A stretch of 64,000 bases of DNA from a virus, in the IMG/VR virus record IMGVR_UViG_3300026201_000006, positions 1-64,000 of that record; one strand, 5' to 3'. A model generated the notes under the pieces. It ran no database searches, was not told the origin of the DNA, and was given only the letters and a program-made list of their open reading frames with translations. The position numbers and the translations under genes were made by a program. Below, piece by piece: positions 31,212-39,884 of this stretch (the stretch's first letter is position 1; the number at the start of each line of letters is the position of its first letter).

Positions 31212-31789
31212 TAGTACATTCTCCTTGATTGTCCCCAAACATATCTTTGACTCTTCTTCCTAAACGCAGCCGTTTGTAAAAATATTGCTATATTCCATTC
31301 TGCAGCATTTACCTTCATAACATTAGATGTTACATTAGGTGTCAAATAATGTTTGTAGCACGGTGCAAAATACTTATAGTTCTTCGTAGATTGCAGTAGC
31401 TTATATGTTATTTTAAATTTAGTTGAATCATCAAACTTCTGATTATTCGTTACATCATTTAATTTGTCTAAGAAGATAGCACGAACTTTAGGTGGTAAGT
31501 AATGCAAGTTTAACGCATGGAATCCACCTGGTGCTTTACCTACAATAATAGCTAAAGGAAATGTGTCATAGTAAGGTAAAGTCTTTTTAAGCTTTGGATC
31601 ATACGTGTACATTACCATATCACCAGCTTTTATACGTGTCTTCTTTAACCTATCATCTTGCAAAACATTTGGCCCTAACTTACCAAGCTTCTTTACATTT
31701 TTAGCAAACCATACTTCAGCTTCTTTAGTTCTTGCTTGTATTCCTTTACGGAATGCTTCTGATTCTAACTTGTCAAACAAACTAGCCAC
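31211..31789 (-). CDS. Conserved T4-like structural protein
   Basis: The 192-residue basic protein contains MVMYTYDPKLKKTLPYYDTF followed by PGGFHALNLHYLPPKVR, a combination I recognise from tail or virion proteins of T4-like marine phages. I cannot name the T4 equivalent. It starts inside the end of the small membrane protein gene and its stop overlaps the gp54-like start, so the three are co-translated. Confidence 0.7.
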   Translation of the reverse strand: MASLFDKLESEAFRKGIQARTKEAEVWFAKNVKKLGKLGPNVLQDDRLKKTRIKAGDMVMYTYDPKLKKTLPYYDTFPLAIIVGKAPGGFHALNLHYLPPKVRAIFLDKLNDVTNNQKFDDSTKFKITYKLLQSTKNYKYFAPCYKHYLTPNVTSNVMKVNAAEWNIAIFLQTAAFRKKSQRYVWGQSRRMY

Positions 31790-31976
31790 TAAAAGTCTCC
31801 ATTAATTGCGGTCCGAATACTACCATGATATATGCTATAATACTCATAGCTGCTATACCACCTAGTAAAAACTTTATTTTAAAATCATCTACCATCATTT
31901 TAAATCCTATTATTTCGTTCCCCAATATTCTTAGAGATATTTCTAGTTTACCATCACTTTGATCTTCTTCTTTCAT
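31782..31976 (-). CDS. Small membrane protein, leaderless late gene
   Basis: A 64-residue protein with an acidic N terminus and one C-terminal transmembrane helix (IKFLLGGIAAMSIIAYIMVV). TATAAATA lies five bases before its ATG, so the late transcript should begin at the ATG itself. A weak AAGG is too far away to serve. A role in DNA ejection or tail assembly is possible from its place in the tail operon. Confidence 0.65.
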   Translation of the reverse strand: MKEEDQSDGKLEISLRILGNEIIGFKMMVDDFKIKFLLGGIAAMSIIAYIMVVFGPQLMETFSG

Positions 31977-31981
31977 AACTA

Positions 31982-31989
31982 TATTTATA
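31982..31989 (-). promoter_or_regulatory. Late promoter TATAAATA (minus), ATG at predicted start
   Basis: The octamer on the minus strand is followed by five bases and then the ATG at 31976, which coincides with the expected transcription start for T4 late promoters. Confidence 0.6.
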
Positions 31990-32482
31990 CCTTTTTACCA
32001 AGTGTTTTCCATATTCTTCTACCAGTTTTAGTTTTGCTTGCTTTAAACCCTAAGGTCATTGTCTTAATACCCATTGCCTCTAATTCTTTCTCGGTCCAAA
32101 TATAAAACTTATACCCACGGTTTTCACAAAACTTATTTGCATATTCCCATTTAGAAACATTCTTCATGTAGGTTAATGCTTCATTAAGCTTTTTACGTTT
32201 AGGCGGTTTTGTTTGTGATGATGGTTTAATTTCAACTAACCAGGTCTCACCCTTTGTAGTTCTTATAGTAAGGTCAACAAAGTATCTATGAGGTTTATTA
32301 TCTGTTTTACATATATAACCTATTACAGTTTCTTCTGAATTCCACCACTTTACCCATGACGCATTATCTAAATGTCGAAATGCATTGCGTTCCCACAATG
32401 ATCTATACGTTATTTTGTTTGGGTCACCTTTATACTTATGAAGGTTTTTTGGCTTCCATGATCCAGAATATGTTTTTTTCAT
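31985..32482 (-). CDS. 4: Head completion protein gp4
   Basis: T4 gp4 (also called gp50/4) completes filled heads before tail joining and has a nuclease-like fold. This 165-residue protein begins MKKTYSGSWKPKNLHKYKGD and continues ITYRSLWERNAFRHLD, typical of gp4. Later come a strand with Asp (RYFVDLTIR) and VEIKP, the DxEIK-like pattern of PD-(D/E)XK folds. I prefer the start at 32482 because residues upstream do not fit the family. Its ATG sits five bases after a minus-strand TATAAATA. Confidence 0.88.
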   Translation of the reverse strand: MKKTYSGSWKPKNLHKYKGDPNKITYRSLWERNAFRHLDNASWVKWWNSEETVIGYICKTDNKPHRYFVDLTIRTTKGETWLVEIKPSSQTKPPKRKKLNEALTYMKNVSKWEYANKFCENRGYKFYIWTEKELEAMGIKTMTLGFKASKTKTGRRIWKTLGKKV

Positions 32483-32487
32483 ACAAC

Positions 32488-32495
32488 TATTTATA
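32488..32495 (-). promoter_or_regulatory. Late promoter TATAAATA (minus) for gp4
   Basis: The octamer is five bases from the gp4 ATG, so the predicted RNA start coincides with the start codon. It is separated by only eight bases from the plus-strand late promoter at 32504, making a divergent pair. Confidence 0.7.
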
Positions 32496-32503
32496 CAAAT
32501 CGT

Positions 32504-32511
32504 TATAAATA
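32504..32511 (+). promoter_or_regulatory. Late promoter TATAAATA for the baseplate operon
   Basis: It would start RNA near 32517, leaving a leader of about 20 bases with AAGGAACC before the gp48 ATG at 32539. This leader is normal, unlike the opposite-facing gp4 promoter. Confidence 0.75.
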
Positions 32512-32538
32512 AGTAATATACAAACATAAGGAACCATT

Positions 32539-33717
32539 ATGAGCGATCCAGCAGAAGATCACAGACACCAACGTGGTAGGGAAATAGCTGATAAAGTTAG
32601 AGGATTTTCTTTCCAATCTTGGAAATACCCATCAACAGTTGGTAGTGATACCTATCAAGATGATATAAGCTTTAACAGTCATGAAACTAGTGAGTATGCC
32701 AAAAGGCGTATGGATAATACTTCACAATTAACTAATGAACCATACATGATGTTTGAGTTTATGAAAGTTGATGGTACCCCGAATAAAAATCAAAATAGCT
32801 TTGCACAACAAGGTAAAAAAGGATTTGATTGGACTGCAGGATTTCTTAAAAGTAATGCATCTGCAGTAATAGGAAGGGCAGCTGATATCTTGGACCAAAA
32901 TAATACTATCGGTCGTGGAACAAACAGAGAAAATGCAATTAGGGAATCTGCTGGTGGTGAAAATTCCGCAGCAGTAAATAACAGTATTACTAATGGCAAA
33001 GCATTCGAAGCTTCAAAAGGATTAATCGAAGCTTATACAACTCCAGTAAGAAGAACATATACAGGTTCTATTTGTTTATATATGCCAACTGGAATTGAAA
33101 TATCTGATGGTATAACATATAACGAGGACACAAGACAATTTGCAGCAGGCTTAAATGAAATGGTAAGCGGTGGCGGTTCAAGGGCTTTTAATAATAAGGC
33201 AGTGTTGGCTAGTACACAAGCAATTTCAGTATATGGTGCAGGTGCGGGTAAAATAGCTGGAGGCGGTATGTTAGGTGCTTTAGCTGGTTATGGTGTTGGT
33301 GATATTATCGCAACTGAAATGCAAAGATCTACCGGCGCACTATTAAATAAAAACGAATTTGCAGCATACGCTGGTACACCATTAAGATCATTTACTTTTA
33401 ATTGGACTATACTACCTGATTCAGAACAAGAATCAGATCAAGCAGCGGGTCTTATTAAATTCTTTAGAGAATCTATGCACGCTACAAAAAATGATCAGGT
33501 TACAATTACTGTTCCTGACCATTGTGTAGTATCATTCCACGGTTCAAAAGACATGATTCAATTACCTCCTGTTGTTGTAGAGAATGTTGGTGTTACATAT
33601 AACCCAAATAATTCTTCATTCTTTAGAAAAAATAATTCACCAGTAGAAATTAATTTAACAGTAACACTTAAAGAACTTAATCCATTATACAAAGATGATG
33701 TCAAGGCAGGGTATTAA
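32539..33717 (+). CDS. 48: Baseplate tail-tube cap gp48
   Basis: gp48 caps the baseplate hub and, with gp54, starts tail tube growth. The 392-residue protein (T4 364) has an N-terminal extension rich in Gly/Asn, TYTGSICLYMPTGIEISDG in the middle, a Gly-rich loop (GGGMLGALAGYGVGD), and a C-terminal tube domain. That domain includes LRSFTFNWTILPDSEQESD and a NVGVTYNPN strand, as in gp48 relatives. It heads the plus-strand baseplate operon. Confidence 0.82.
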   Translation: MSDPAEDHRHQRGREIADKVRGFSFQSWKYPSTVGSDTYQDDISFNSHETSEYAKRRMDNTSQLTNEPYMMFEFMKVDGTPNKNQNSFAQQGKKGFDWTAGFLKSNASAVIGRAADILDQNNTIGRGTNRENAIRESAGGENSAAVNNSITNGKAFEASKGLIEAYTTPVRRTYTGSICLYMPTGIEISDGITYNEDTRQFAAGLNEMVSGGGSRAFNNKAVLASTQAISVYGAGAGKIAGGGMLGALAGYGVGDIIATEMQRSTGALLNKNEFAAYAGTPLRSFTFNWTILPDSEQESDQAAGLIKFFRESMHATKNDQVTITVPDHCVVSFHGSKDMIQLPPVVVENVGVTYNPNNSSFFRKNNSPVEINLTVTLKELNPLYKDDVKAGY

Positions 33718-33719
33718 AT

Positions 33720-34439
33720 ATGTATTTTAAAAATATAGCAAGTGTTCCAATAGATATAGATGCATCTGGCAATTTAGACTTAATGAAAAATCTGACAGCT
33801 AAAGCAAAGATTTCGGATGAGCTAATTAATAATATAGGTTATTACGAAACAGTAGAAATTATAGACGGCGAAAGACCAGATCATTTAAGCCAACGTTTAT
33901 ATGGTACTGATGATTTCCATTGGACATTTTTATTACTTAATCCTCAAATAAAAAATATATGGGATGATTGGCCAATGAGCTCATCCCAGCTAATAGACTA
34001 TTGCACAAACAAGTATCAATACTTAGCTGCAGATACTGATGATTCATTAGTAGATAAATTTACACTAGGAGAAAGTGTTCAAGGTTCTGTATCTGGTGCA
34101 TTAGGTATAGTAAAAGAGATCCATGTCAATATGGGTTATATTGTAATAGATCCATCAAATGGTGTTGCATTTACTGAGACCGGTGAAACTATACAAGGTC
34201 TTAGTTCTTCAGATTCAGTATCTTGTAATTTTATTAAGTCACAAGCTTATGCACCTCATCATCATGTTGATGATTCAACTGGAGCATGGGTAAAACGTAG
34301 AGAGGCTGGAACTACCGCATATACATACATCGATTATGAGTCGGCTGTAACTGAACAAAACAGGCAACTTAAAGTAATTAAGCCTGAACACATGACGGCG
34401 GTATCTACACAGTTTATTAAAGTAATGCAAAATGCTTAA
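33720..34439 (+). CDS. 53: Baseplate wedge subunit gp53
   Basis: gp53 joins neighbouring wedges around the hub. The 239-residue protein contains a LysM-like element ERPDHLSQRLYGTDDFHWTF preceding LLLNPQ, the hallmark of gp53. It has an inserted beta-rich stretch (residues 110-170) that probably accounts for its extra length over T4 gp53 (196). It starts two bases after the gp48 stop with AGGG upstream. Confidence 0.85.
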   Translation: MYFKNIASVPIDIDASGNLDLMKNLTAKAKISDELINNIGYYETVEIIDGERPDHLSQRLYGTDDFHWTFLLLNPQIKNIWDDWPMSSSQLIDYCTNKYQYLAADTDDSLVDKFTLGESVQGSVSGALGIVKEIHVNMGYIVIDPSNGVAFTETGETIQGLSSSDSVSCNFIKSQAYAPHHHVDDSTGAWVKRREAGTTAYTYIDYESAVTEQNRQLKVIKPEHMTAVSTQFIKVMQNA

Positions 34440-35565
34440 TCTAGATAGTATAAAAATTGAAGTACGTAAAATAGATATTAGCGGATTTGTTAATGGATTA
34501 ACTTTATATGAAAGTATATTCGGTATGATGCAAGGGCAAATTGCTGTTCAAGATTCAACTAACTTCTTTGATAATTTTATAGGCACAGAATTAGCTCCTG
34601 TTGATATCAGTTTTTCATATTTAAAGCAAGAATATACGGCAAGCTTTTATATGGATGGAATAACTGATATGAAATTAAATACAGAAAAAAAGAATTATAC
34701 TATCCATTTAAAATCTATACATGTACCTAACTTTGCTAATACCGTAAATTCAGTATATAATGGAACATCGGCTGAAATTATTGCTAAAATATTTGCAGAT
34801 GTAAGTGCTTCAGAAAATAAAATGGCTGTTGATTCAAAAACAGCAACGAGTGGTAGATATATTGCACCAAACATTGCTGCAAAAGATTGTTTTAAAACAC
34901 TTGTAGCAAATGCATATTGTATAGATCAATCTGGATTATTTATGTATGAAAGATTAGTTGATGAAAATACTATAAGGTTAACTTCTTTACATGATATGGT
35001 TAATAATGCATTTATTGATAATCAAGGAACACCGGTTTCTATTAAGCAAGGTATAGCAGATATGAGAGAAGTTCAAACAAATCCTCTATCAGTTTTAGGA
35101 ACAGCAGAAGATTTCTTAATGAAAGAATACAGTATGGATTTTGTTCAAAAAATAGAAGATGGATTATTTGGTGAAGCAATTAATGAAATTAATTTAGATG
35201 AAACACAGAAGATAGAGAATACTACAAAAGAAGTAACATCGGTACCTAAAACAAAATTTAAGCTAAGTAATAAATTATATGATGAGAATGTAAAAAGCGT
35301 ATTAGCTAATAGAGGTGATGTGGCATCGGGCACAATTATTAACACTACAGTACGAGCATTTAATACTATGATGGATGTATCTGCTATGGCAGCCTTGCCT
35401 GGTTTAGGAGTTGGAATGACTGTTGATTGTAAACTAAGTAGTAATATAGAACAAGGCACTCGTCGACACGATGGCAAATGGCTAGTTAAACACATACAAC
35501 ATGACTTTACACAAAAAGGCGGAGAATATAGTTACCATCAATCGTTAGGACTAGTGAGAGAATAA
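34432..35565 (+). CDS. 27: Baseplate hub protein (gp27-like)
   Basis: The 377-residue protein has the character of a central hub subunit: strand-rich N-terminal half with VNGLTLYESIFGMMQGQIAV, then CFKTLVANAYCIDQSGLFMY, and a C-terminal WLVKHIQHDFTQKGGEYSYH segment. That ending is typical of gp27/late-control-type hub domains. In T4, gp27 forms the trimer beneath gp48/gp54 and holds the gp5 spike, which is encoded next here. The T4 equivalence is inferred from place and pattern. Confidence 0.65.
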   Translation: MLNLDSIKIEVRKIDISGFVNGLTLYESIFGMMQGQIAVQDSTNFFDNFIGTELAPVDISFSYLKQEYTASFYMDGITDMKLNTEKKNYTIHLKSIHVPNFANTVNSVYNGTSAEIIAKIFADVSASENKMAVDSKTATSGRYIAPNIAAKDCFKTLVANAYCIDQSGLFMYERLVDENTIRLTSLHDMVNNAFIDNQGTPVSIKQGIADMREVQTNPLSVLGTAEDFLMKEYSMDFVQKIEDGLFGEAINEINLDETQKIENTTKEVTSVPKTKFKLSNKLYDENVKSVLANRGDVASGTIINTTVRAFNTMMDVSAMAALPGLGVGMTVDCKLSSNIEQGTRRHDGKWLVKHIQHDFTQKGGEYSYHQSLGLVRE

Positions 35566-36383
35566 TGTATAATCAAATAAAATTTGGAACAGTTGTTGAT
35601 ATTAATGATCCTGAAAAGTTAGGTAGGGTAAAGGTTAATGTATACGGACTTCATGACAATATAGACTCTGCAGATCTTGCATGGAGTATGGTTATGATGC
35701 CAGGAAATACTCCAGCTAAAGGCGGTGTAGGTTCATCAGTTAACTTATTGGTTGGTACATTAGTAGCAGGTGTGTGCATGGATAGAGCTATGCAAGAATT
35801 TTTAGTCTTGGGAACTTTGCCTACAAAAACTGATGGAATAGAAGATAATAATGTAAGAGTAAGAGCTGAAGCTGATCCTAATGCAGATGAAGAACTTGGT
35901 TCATATCAACCAGCAAGTACATACGCACCACAATATCCATATAATAATGTTATGGAAACAGAGAGTGGTCATGTCAAAGAATATGATGATACTCCGGGTG
36001 TAGAACGAATAACGGAGAGACATAAGAGTGGCACTCAATATGAGATAGCTGCCAATGGTTCTAAAACAGAAAGAATAGTAAGAGACAATTATCAGTTAGT
36101 TGTAGGTCATGACACTCTTGAAGTATTTGGTGATGTACGTATTATAGTAAGTGGTAATGCTGATATTGCAGTAGCAGGTAATATGAATACTGCTGTCGGT
36201 GGCACAACAAACTTAACAAGCACAGGTAAGATAACAATGACTGGAGATGTTGATGTTACTGGAACATTGCAAACTAATACTGGTGACACAACAATTAATT
36301 TGAATACTCATATTCATACACAACCTGATACTGGAGCAGATGATACCTCACAAGGTAATACAAATGGTCCACAAAATCCATAA
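35565..36383 (+). CDS. 5: Central spike protein (gp5-like) without lysozyme domain
   Basis: The 272-residue protein starts with an OB-fold (FGTVVDINDPEKLGRVKVNV) as in gp5 and gpV spikes. A linker and a triple-stranded beta-helix follow, with short repeats such as VFGDVRIIVSGNADIAVAGN and MTGDVDVTGT. The tip contains NTHIHTQPDTG, whose His-x-His resembles the metal-binding apex of phage spikes. The T4 gp5 lysozyme domain is absent, so cell-wall cutting must come from another protein. It overlaps the hub gene by one base. Confidence 0.82.
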   Translation: MYNQIKFGTVVDINDPEKLGRVKVNVYGLHDNIDSADLAWSMVMMPGNTPAKGGVGSSVNLLVGTLVAGVCMDRAMQEFLVLGTLPTKTDGIEDNNVRVRAEADPNADEELGSYQPASTYAPQYPYNNVMETESGHVKEYDDTPGVERITERHKSGTQYEIAANGSKTERIVRDNYQLVVGHDTLEVFGDVRIIVSGNADIAVAGNMNTAVGGTTNLTSTGKITMTGDVDVTGTLQTNTGDTTINLNTHIHTQPDTGADDTSQGNTNGPQNP

Positions 36384-36389
36384 TAAATG

Positions 36390-36397
36390 TATAAATA
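36390..36397 (+). promoter_or_regulatory. Late promoter TATAAATA, gp25 ATG at predicted start
   Basis: Six bases separate the octamer from the gp25 ATG at 36404. The predicted RNA start falls at or one base before the start codon, and there is no Shine-Dalgarno sequence. Confidence 0.65.
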
Positions 36398-36403
36398 AGA
36401 TAT

Positions 36404-36802
36404 ATGGCACAGATAGCACGACAAGAAACGTATAAAGATGCAGATTTTACTTTTAAGGAAAATCCTAATACAAATGACGTTGCAATAAAAAAGAATAATG
36501 AATCGATTAAACAAAGTGTATTAAATATACTTCGTACGAATCATGGCGAACGCCCATTTAATTATTTTTTTGGCGCAAACTTAAGATCATATCTATTTGA
36601 GAATATGACAAATATAACAGCAGCACAAATGGCAACGTCTGTTAACAATTCTTTAAGAAACCATGAGCCAAGAATAGAAGTACTTAATACAAATATACAG
36701 GCAAAAGCCGATGAAAACGAAGTATTAATAACAGTAACCGGAAGAGTTTTATCTAGTAATGAAGTATTAGATATTTCGACCACAATAGAGAGATTACGAT
36801 AA
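36404..36802 (+). CDS. 25: Baseplate wedge subunit gp25
   Basis: At 132 residues it equals T4 gp25 in length. The sequence shows the family pattern: ADFTFKENPNTNDVAIKKNN, then ILRTNHGERPFNYFFGANLRSYLFE, then a strand-rich end. gp25 forms the core bundle of the wedge with gp6 and gp53 and belongs to a sheath-initiator family found across contractile systems. No ribosome site is visible; the late promoter lies directly before the ATG. It overlaps gp6 by one base. Confidence 0.92.
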   Translation: MAQIARQETYKDADFTFKENPNTNDVAIKKNNESIKQSVLNILRTNHGERPFNYFFGANLRSYLFENMTNITAAQMATSVNNSLRNHEPRIEVLNTNIQAKADENEVLITVTGRVLSSNEVLDISTTIERLR

Positions 36803-38685
36803 TGGCAATAGAACGCAGAATATCAGCAAGTGAATTAGATTTTGATCAATTAAAATCAAACTTAATCGCATATATGAAGGCAACCGATACTACCTTCAGT
36901 GACTATAACTATGAAGGATCTGCAATGAATACAATCATTGATGTACTATCATATGTTACTCATGTGAATTCAATGAATGCTAACTTTGCTTTGAATGAAA
37001 CATTCCTTGATACATCTCAATTAAGATCTTCTGTTGTATCACATGCCAAACTATTAGGTTATACACCAAGATCTATTGCACCATCTGTTGCTTATATTGA
37101 TATGACTATGGCAAAGGGAAATGCTACACCTTTATGGAATCATGATGGAACAAATACTCCGTTACCTTTAACTATGACAAGAGGCACAGCATTTAATACT
37201 ACTATCGATGGGGTTAATTACCCCATGTTTGCTTCAGACACTACAACAATTAACTATGATGCAACAAACGGATGGAAGTTTTCTAACATTAAAATAGAAC
37301 AAGGCGTATTATCATCTATAACTTACACATATCAGAATAATGCATTTGAATCATATATTATTCCTGTTAATAATGTAAATACTGCTTCGATTAAAGTTAC
37401 TGTAATAGATTCAGGTGCAACAAATGCATCTAAAGTTTATGCTTTAAATACAAACATGGTTACATTAGATGGCACATCAGAAGTATATTTCTTAGAAGAA
37501 GGAAGAGATGGATACTATGAGATTAAGTTTGGTGATAACATTATTGGTAAGAGGCCAGGTAATGGTAATACAATTTCAATAGAATATGCATCAATTCCAT
37601 CAGGCACTCATGTAAATGGAGCTACTACATTTACTATGACTGATTCGCTTAATGGTAATAGTGATGAGACTATCACACTCGTTACTAGAGCTACTGGCGG
37701 TGCCGCAAGAGAATCACTAGAAGCAATTAAGTTTAATGCACCCCTTGCTCATATATCACAAAACAGAGCTGTAACACCTGATGATTATAAAGCTATTATC
37801 AAAAGTGAATTCGCTGATTTAGAAGCTGTTGCTGTATGGGGCGGTGAAGATAATGATATACCAGATTATGGTAAGGTTTATGTATCGATTAAACCATTAT
37901 CTTCTGAGAAATTAACTGATACTCAAAAAGCAACAATTAAGAATCAGATTCTTAAACCAAAGAATGTTGTAAGTATCACGCCAGTGCTTGTTGATCCTGA
38001 TTATACATATATTGATTTAGAAGTTTATTTTAAATATAATCCTAACAAAGCTACAGTAACTGCAAGCGGTTTGGCTACATCAATAAGGAGTACACTCGTG
38101 TCATATAATAATGATACACTTAAGAGCTTTAACGGCGTTTATAGAGATTCAAATGTTGGTAAATTAATTGATGATACAAATGTTGCTATCGTATCTAATA
38201 TTACTCGTGTGAAGATGACAAAGAAGATTACACCAGTACTTGGAACAGCAACTAAATACGAACTTAAGTTTAATCAAGCGTTAACTGATATAGATGCTAC
38301 TACATCATCTACTGGCTCTTATGTATCTTCAACTAATTTTACATTTGCTGGCGCAGATGCAAAGCTTAAAGATTACTATGATAGCTCAAGTGATACACGA
38401 ATTATTCAAATTGTTGATGCAGCTGGTTTAGTACTAGCTACGAATGTTGGTGAAGTAAATGAGGAAGCTGGAACAGTAACTCTTAACTCATTTAATCCAA
38501 CTGCATTACCTACTGGTTCAACTACAATCGATGTAACGGTTAAACCGGCATCATCTGATGTATCACCAACAAGGAATGAATTATTAACGATAAATACATC
38601 AACTGCTTTAATCACAGGTGAAGTAGATACAATGGCAACTGGCGGTACAACTGCTGGAATCGATTATACAACGGTAAGTAACTAA
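36802..38685 (+). CDS. 6: Baseplate wedge subunit gp6
   Basis: gp6 forms the continuous ring of the baseplate. The 627-residue protein (T4 660) begins with MNTIIDVLSYVTHVNSMNANF and FALNETFLDTSQLRSSV. A central RAVTPDDYKAIIKSEFADLEA stretch and IKPLSSEKLTDTQKATIKNQ follow, the conserved gp6/gpJ-family features. The last 130 residues are a more variable, Thr-rich beta domain. It is translationally coupled to gp25. Confidence 0.92.
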   Translation: MAIERRISASELDFDQLKSNLIAYMKATDTTFSDYNYEGSAMNTIIDVLSYVTHVNSMNANFALNETFLDTSQLRSSVVSHAKLLGYTPRSIAPSVAYIDMTMAKGNATPLWNHDGTNTPLPLTMTRGTAFNTTIDGVNYPMFASDTTTINYDATNGWKFSNIKIEQGVLSSITYTYQNNAFESYIIPVNNVNTASIKVTVIDSGATNASKVYALNTNMVTLDGTSEVYFLEEGRDGYYEIKFGDNIIGKRPGNGNTISIEYASIPSGTHVNGATTFTMTDSLNGNSDETITLVTRATGGAARESLEAIKFNAPLAHISQNRAVTPDDYKAIIKSEFADLEAVAVWGGEDNDIPDYGKVYVSIKPLSSEKLTDTQKATIKNQILKPKNVVSITPVLVDPDYTYIDLEVYFKYNPNKATVTASGLATSIRSTLVSYNNDTLKSFNGVYRDSNVGKLIDDTNVAIVSNITRVKMTKKITPVLGTATKYELKFNQALTDIDATTSSTGSYVSSTNFTFAGADAKLKDYYDSSSDTRIIQIVDAAGLVLATNVGEVNEEAGTVTLNSFNPTALPTGSTTIDVTVKPASSDVSPTRNELLTINTSTALITGEVDTMATGGTTAGIDYTTVSN

Positions 38686-39869
38686 TGGCAAGTGGACTTG
38701 GAAAATATAATATATCATCTTATATAGATGAACTAGTACCTGATCATGTAGAGTCTACATATCCTGATTTAGTTTCATTTCTTAAAACGTATGCATTATA
38801 TTTAGAGCGTCAAAATAAATCTGGATTCTATCTTAACTCATTAGATATACAAAGAGATATCGACTTTGTAGAAGATAACTTACTTACTGAATTGCAGAAT
38901 GAAATCGGTATTGCAATACCAAGAGACTTTGCTACAAATCCAAGGATGTTTTATAAGAGACTTGTAGAATTCTATAAGTCACGTGGTACACCTGAATCAA
39001 TCACATCATTCTTTAGAATGATTTTTGACGATGATGTAGAAACATATTTTCCATATGTAGATATGCTTACACCATCTAATGGAAACTGGACAGATCAGGC
39101 TGTAGCTATTCAGGCAGATAGAACTCAGTTTACACCTACGAATACAATTACATTATCTGGAACACAAGCAAACCCAACAATAATTAGTGGTAATAATGAT
39201 GATGGTAATAGCTTATTACTTGATGATGATGTGGTATTTGTTAATAATACATATCAAACTCCAGGTACAGATTATACTGAAGAAGTATATTCAGATACTA
39301 CTATAAAATATAGATTAAATTTTACAACACAATTATCAAACGGCGATGTTGTAAGAACATATCCAAAGGGTTTGTTTACCAATAACGATGGATTCTTATC
39401 AGATAAAAAATATATACAAGACTCTTATTATTATCAGCAGTTCTCTTATGTTCTAAAAACTGGTAAAAACATTGCTGACTGGAAGAATTCATTTACAAGA
39501 TTAGTTCACCCGGCTGGATTTAAGTTCTTTGGTGAGATTGTTATCTTAGTAAAGCTACTTACATCATCGAATACGCAAACACAGTATGGTTGGTTAGAAC
39601 CAGCTGGTGAAATTAACTTTAATATCGGTGCATTCCAAGTTGGACCAGCATCGTTTAATAGTCACGTATTAGAGAAATCTTATACGCATTTTGCAAGAGG
39701 AAGTTCAGAACTCAGCATTATAGGTATGCAGAACCATTGGGAAAATATGAAGTTTAGATATTTAGGTCCAAACTCAGATTTTGCTCATTGGACACTACAA
39801 GATAGTATAAATAACAATATAAGTACACAATTCGGAATGGGTGGAGCTAGTTCACTCGTTATTTCATAA
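38685..39869 (+). CDS. 7: Baseplate wedge protein (gp7-like, short)
   Basis: The 394-residue protein lies between gp6 and gp8, the T4 position of gene 7. Its N-terminal half (YPDLVSFLKTYALYLERQNK, FYKSRGTPESITSFFRMIF) is the conserved unit of marine T4-like wedge proteins in this slot. T4 gp7 is 1032 residues, so only a core could be shared. An interior Thr/Asn-rich beta insertion spans about residues 140-210. The assignment rests on position and partial pattern. Confidence 0.6.
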   Translation: MASGLGKYNISSYIDELVPDHVESTYPDLVSFLKTYALYLERQNKSGFYLNSLDIQRDIDFVEDNLLTELQNEIGIAIPRDFATNPRMFYKRLVEFYKSRGTPESITSFFRMIFDDDVETYFPYVDMLTPSNGNWTDQAVAIQADRTQFTPTNTITLSGTQANPTIISGNNDDGNSLLLDDDVVFVNNTYQTPGTDYTEEVYSDTTIKYRLNFTTQLSNGDVVRTYPKGLFTNNDGFLSDKKYIQDSYYYQQFSYVLKTGKNIADWKNSFTRLVHPAGFKFFGEIVILVKLLTSSNTQTQYGWLEPAGEINFNIGAFQVGPASFNSHVLEKSYTHFARGSSELSIIGMQNHWENMKFRYLGPNSDFAHWTLQDSINNNISTQFGMGGASSLVIS

Positions 39870-39884
39870 AACAAAGGAAAAGAC

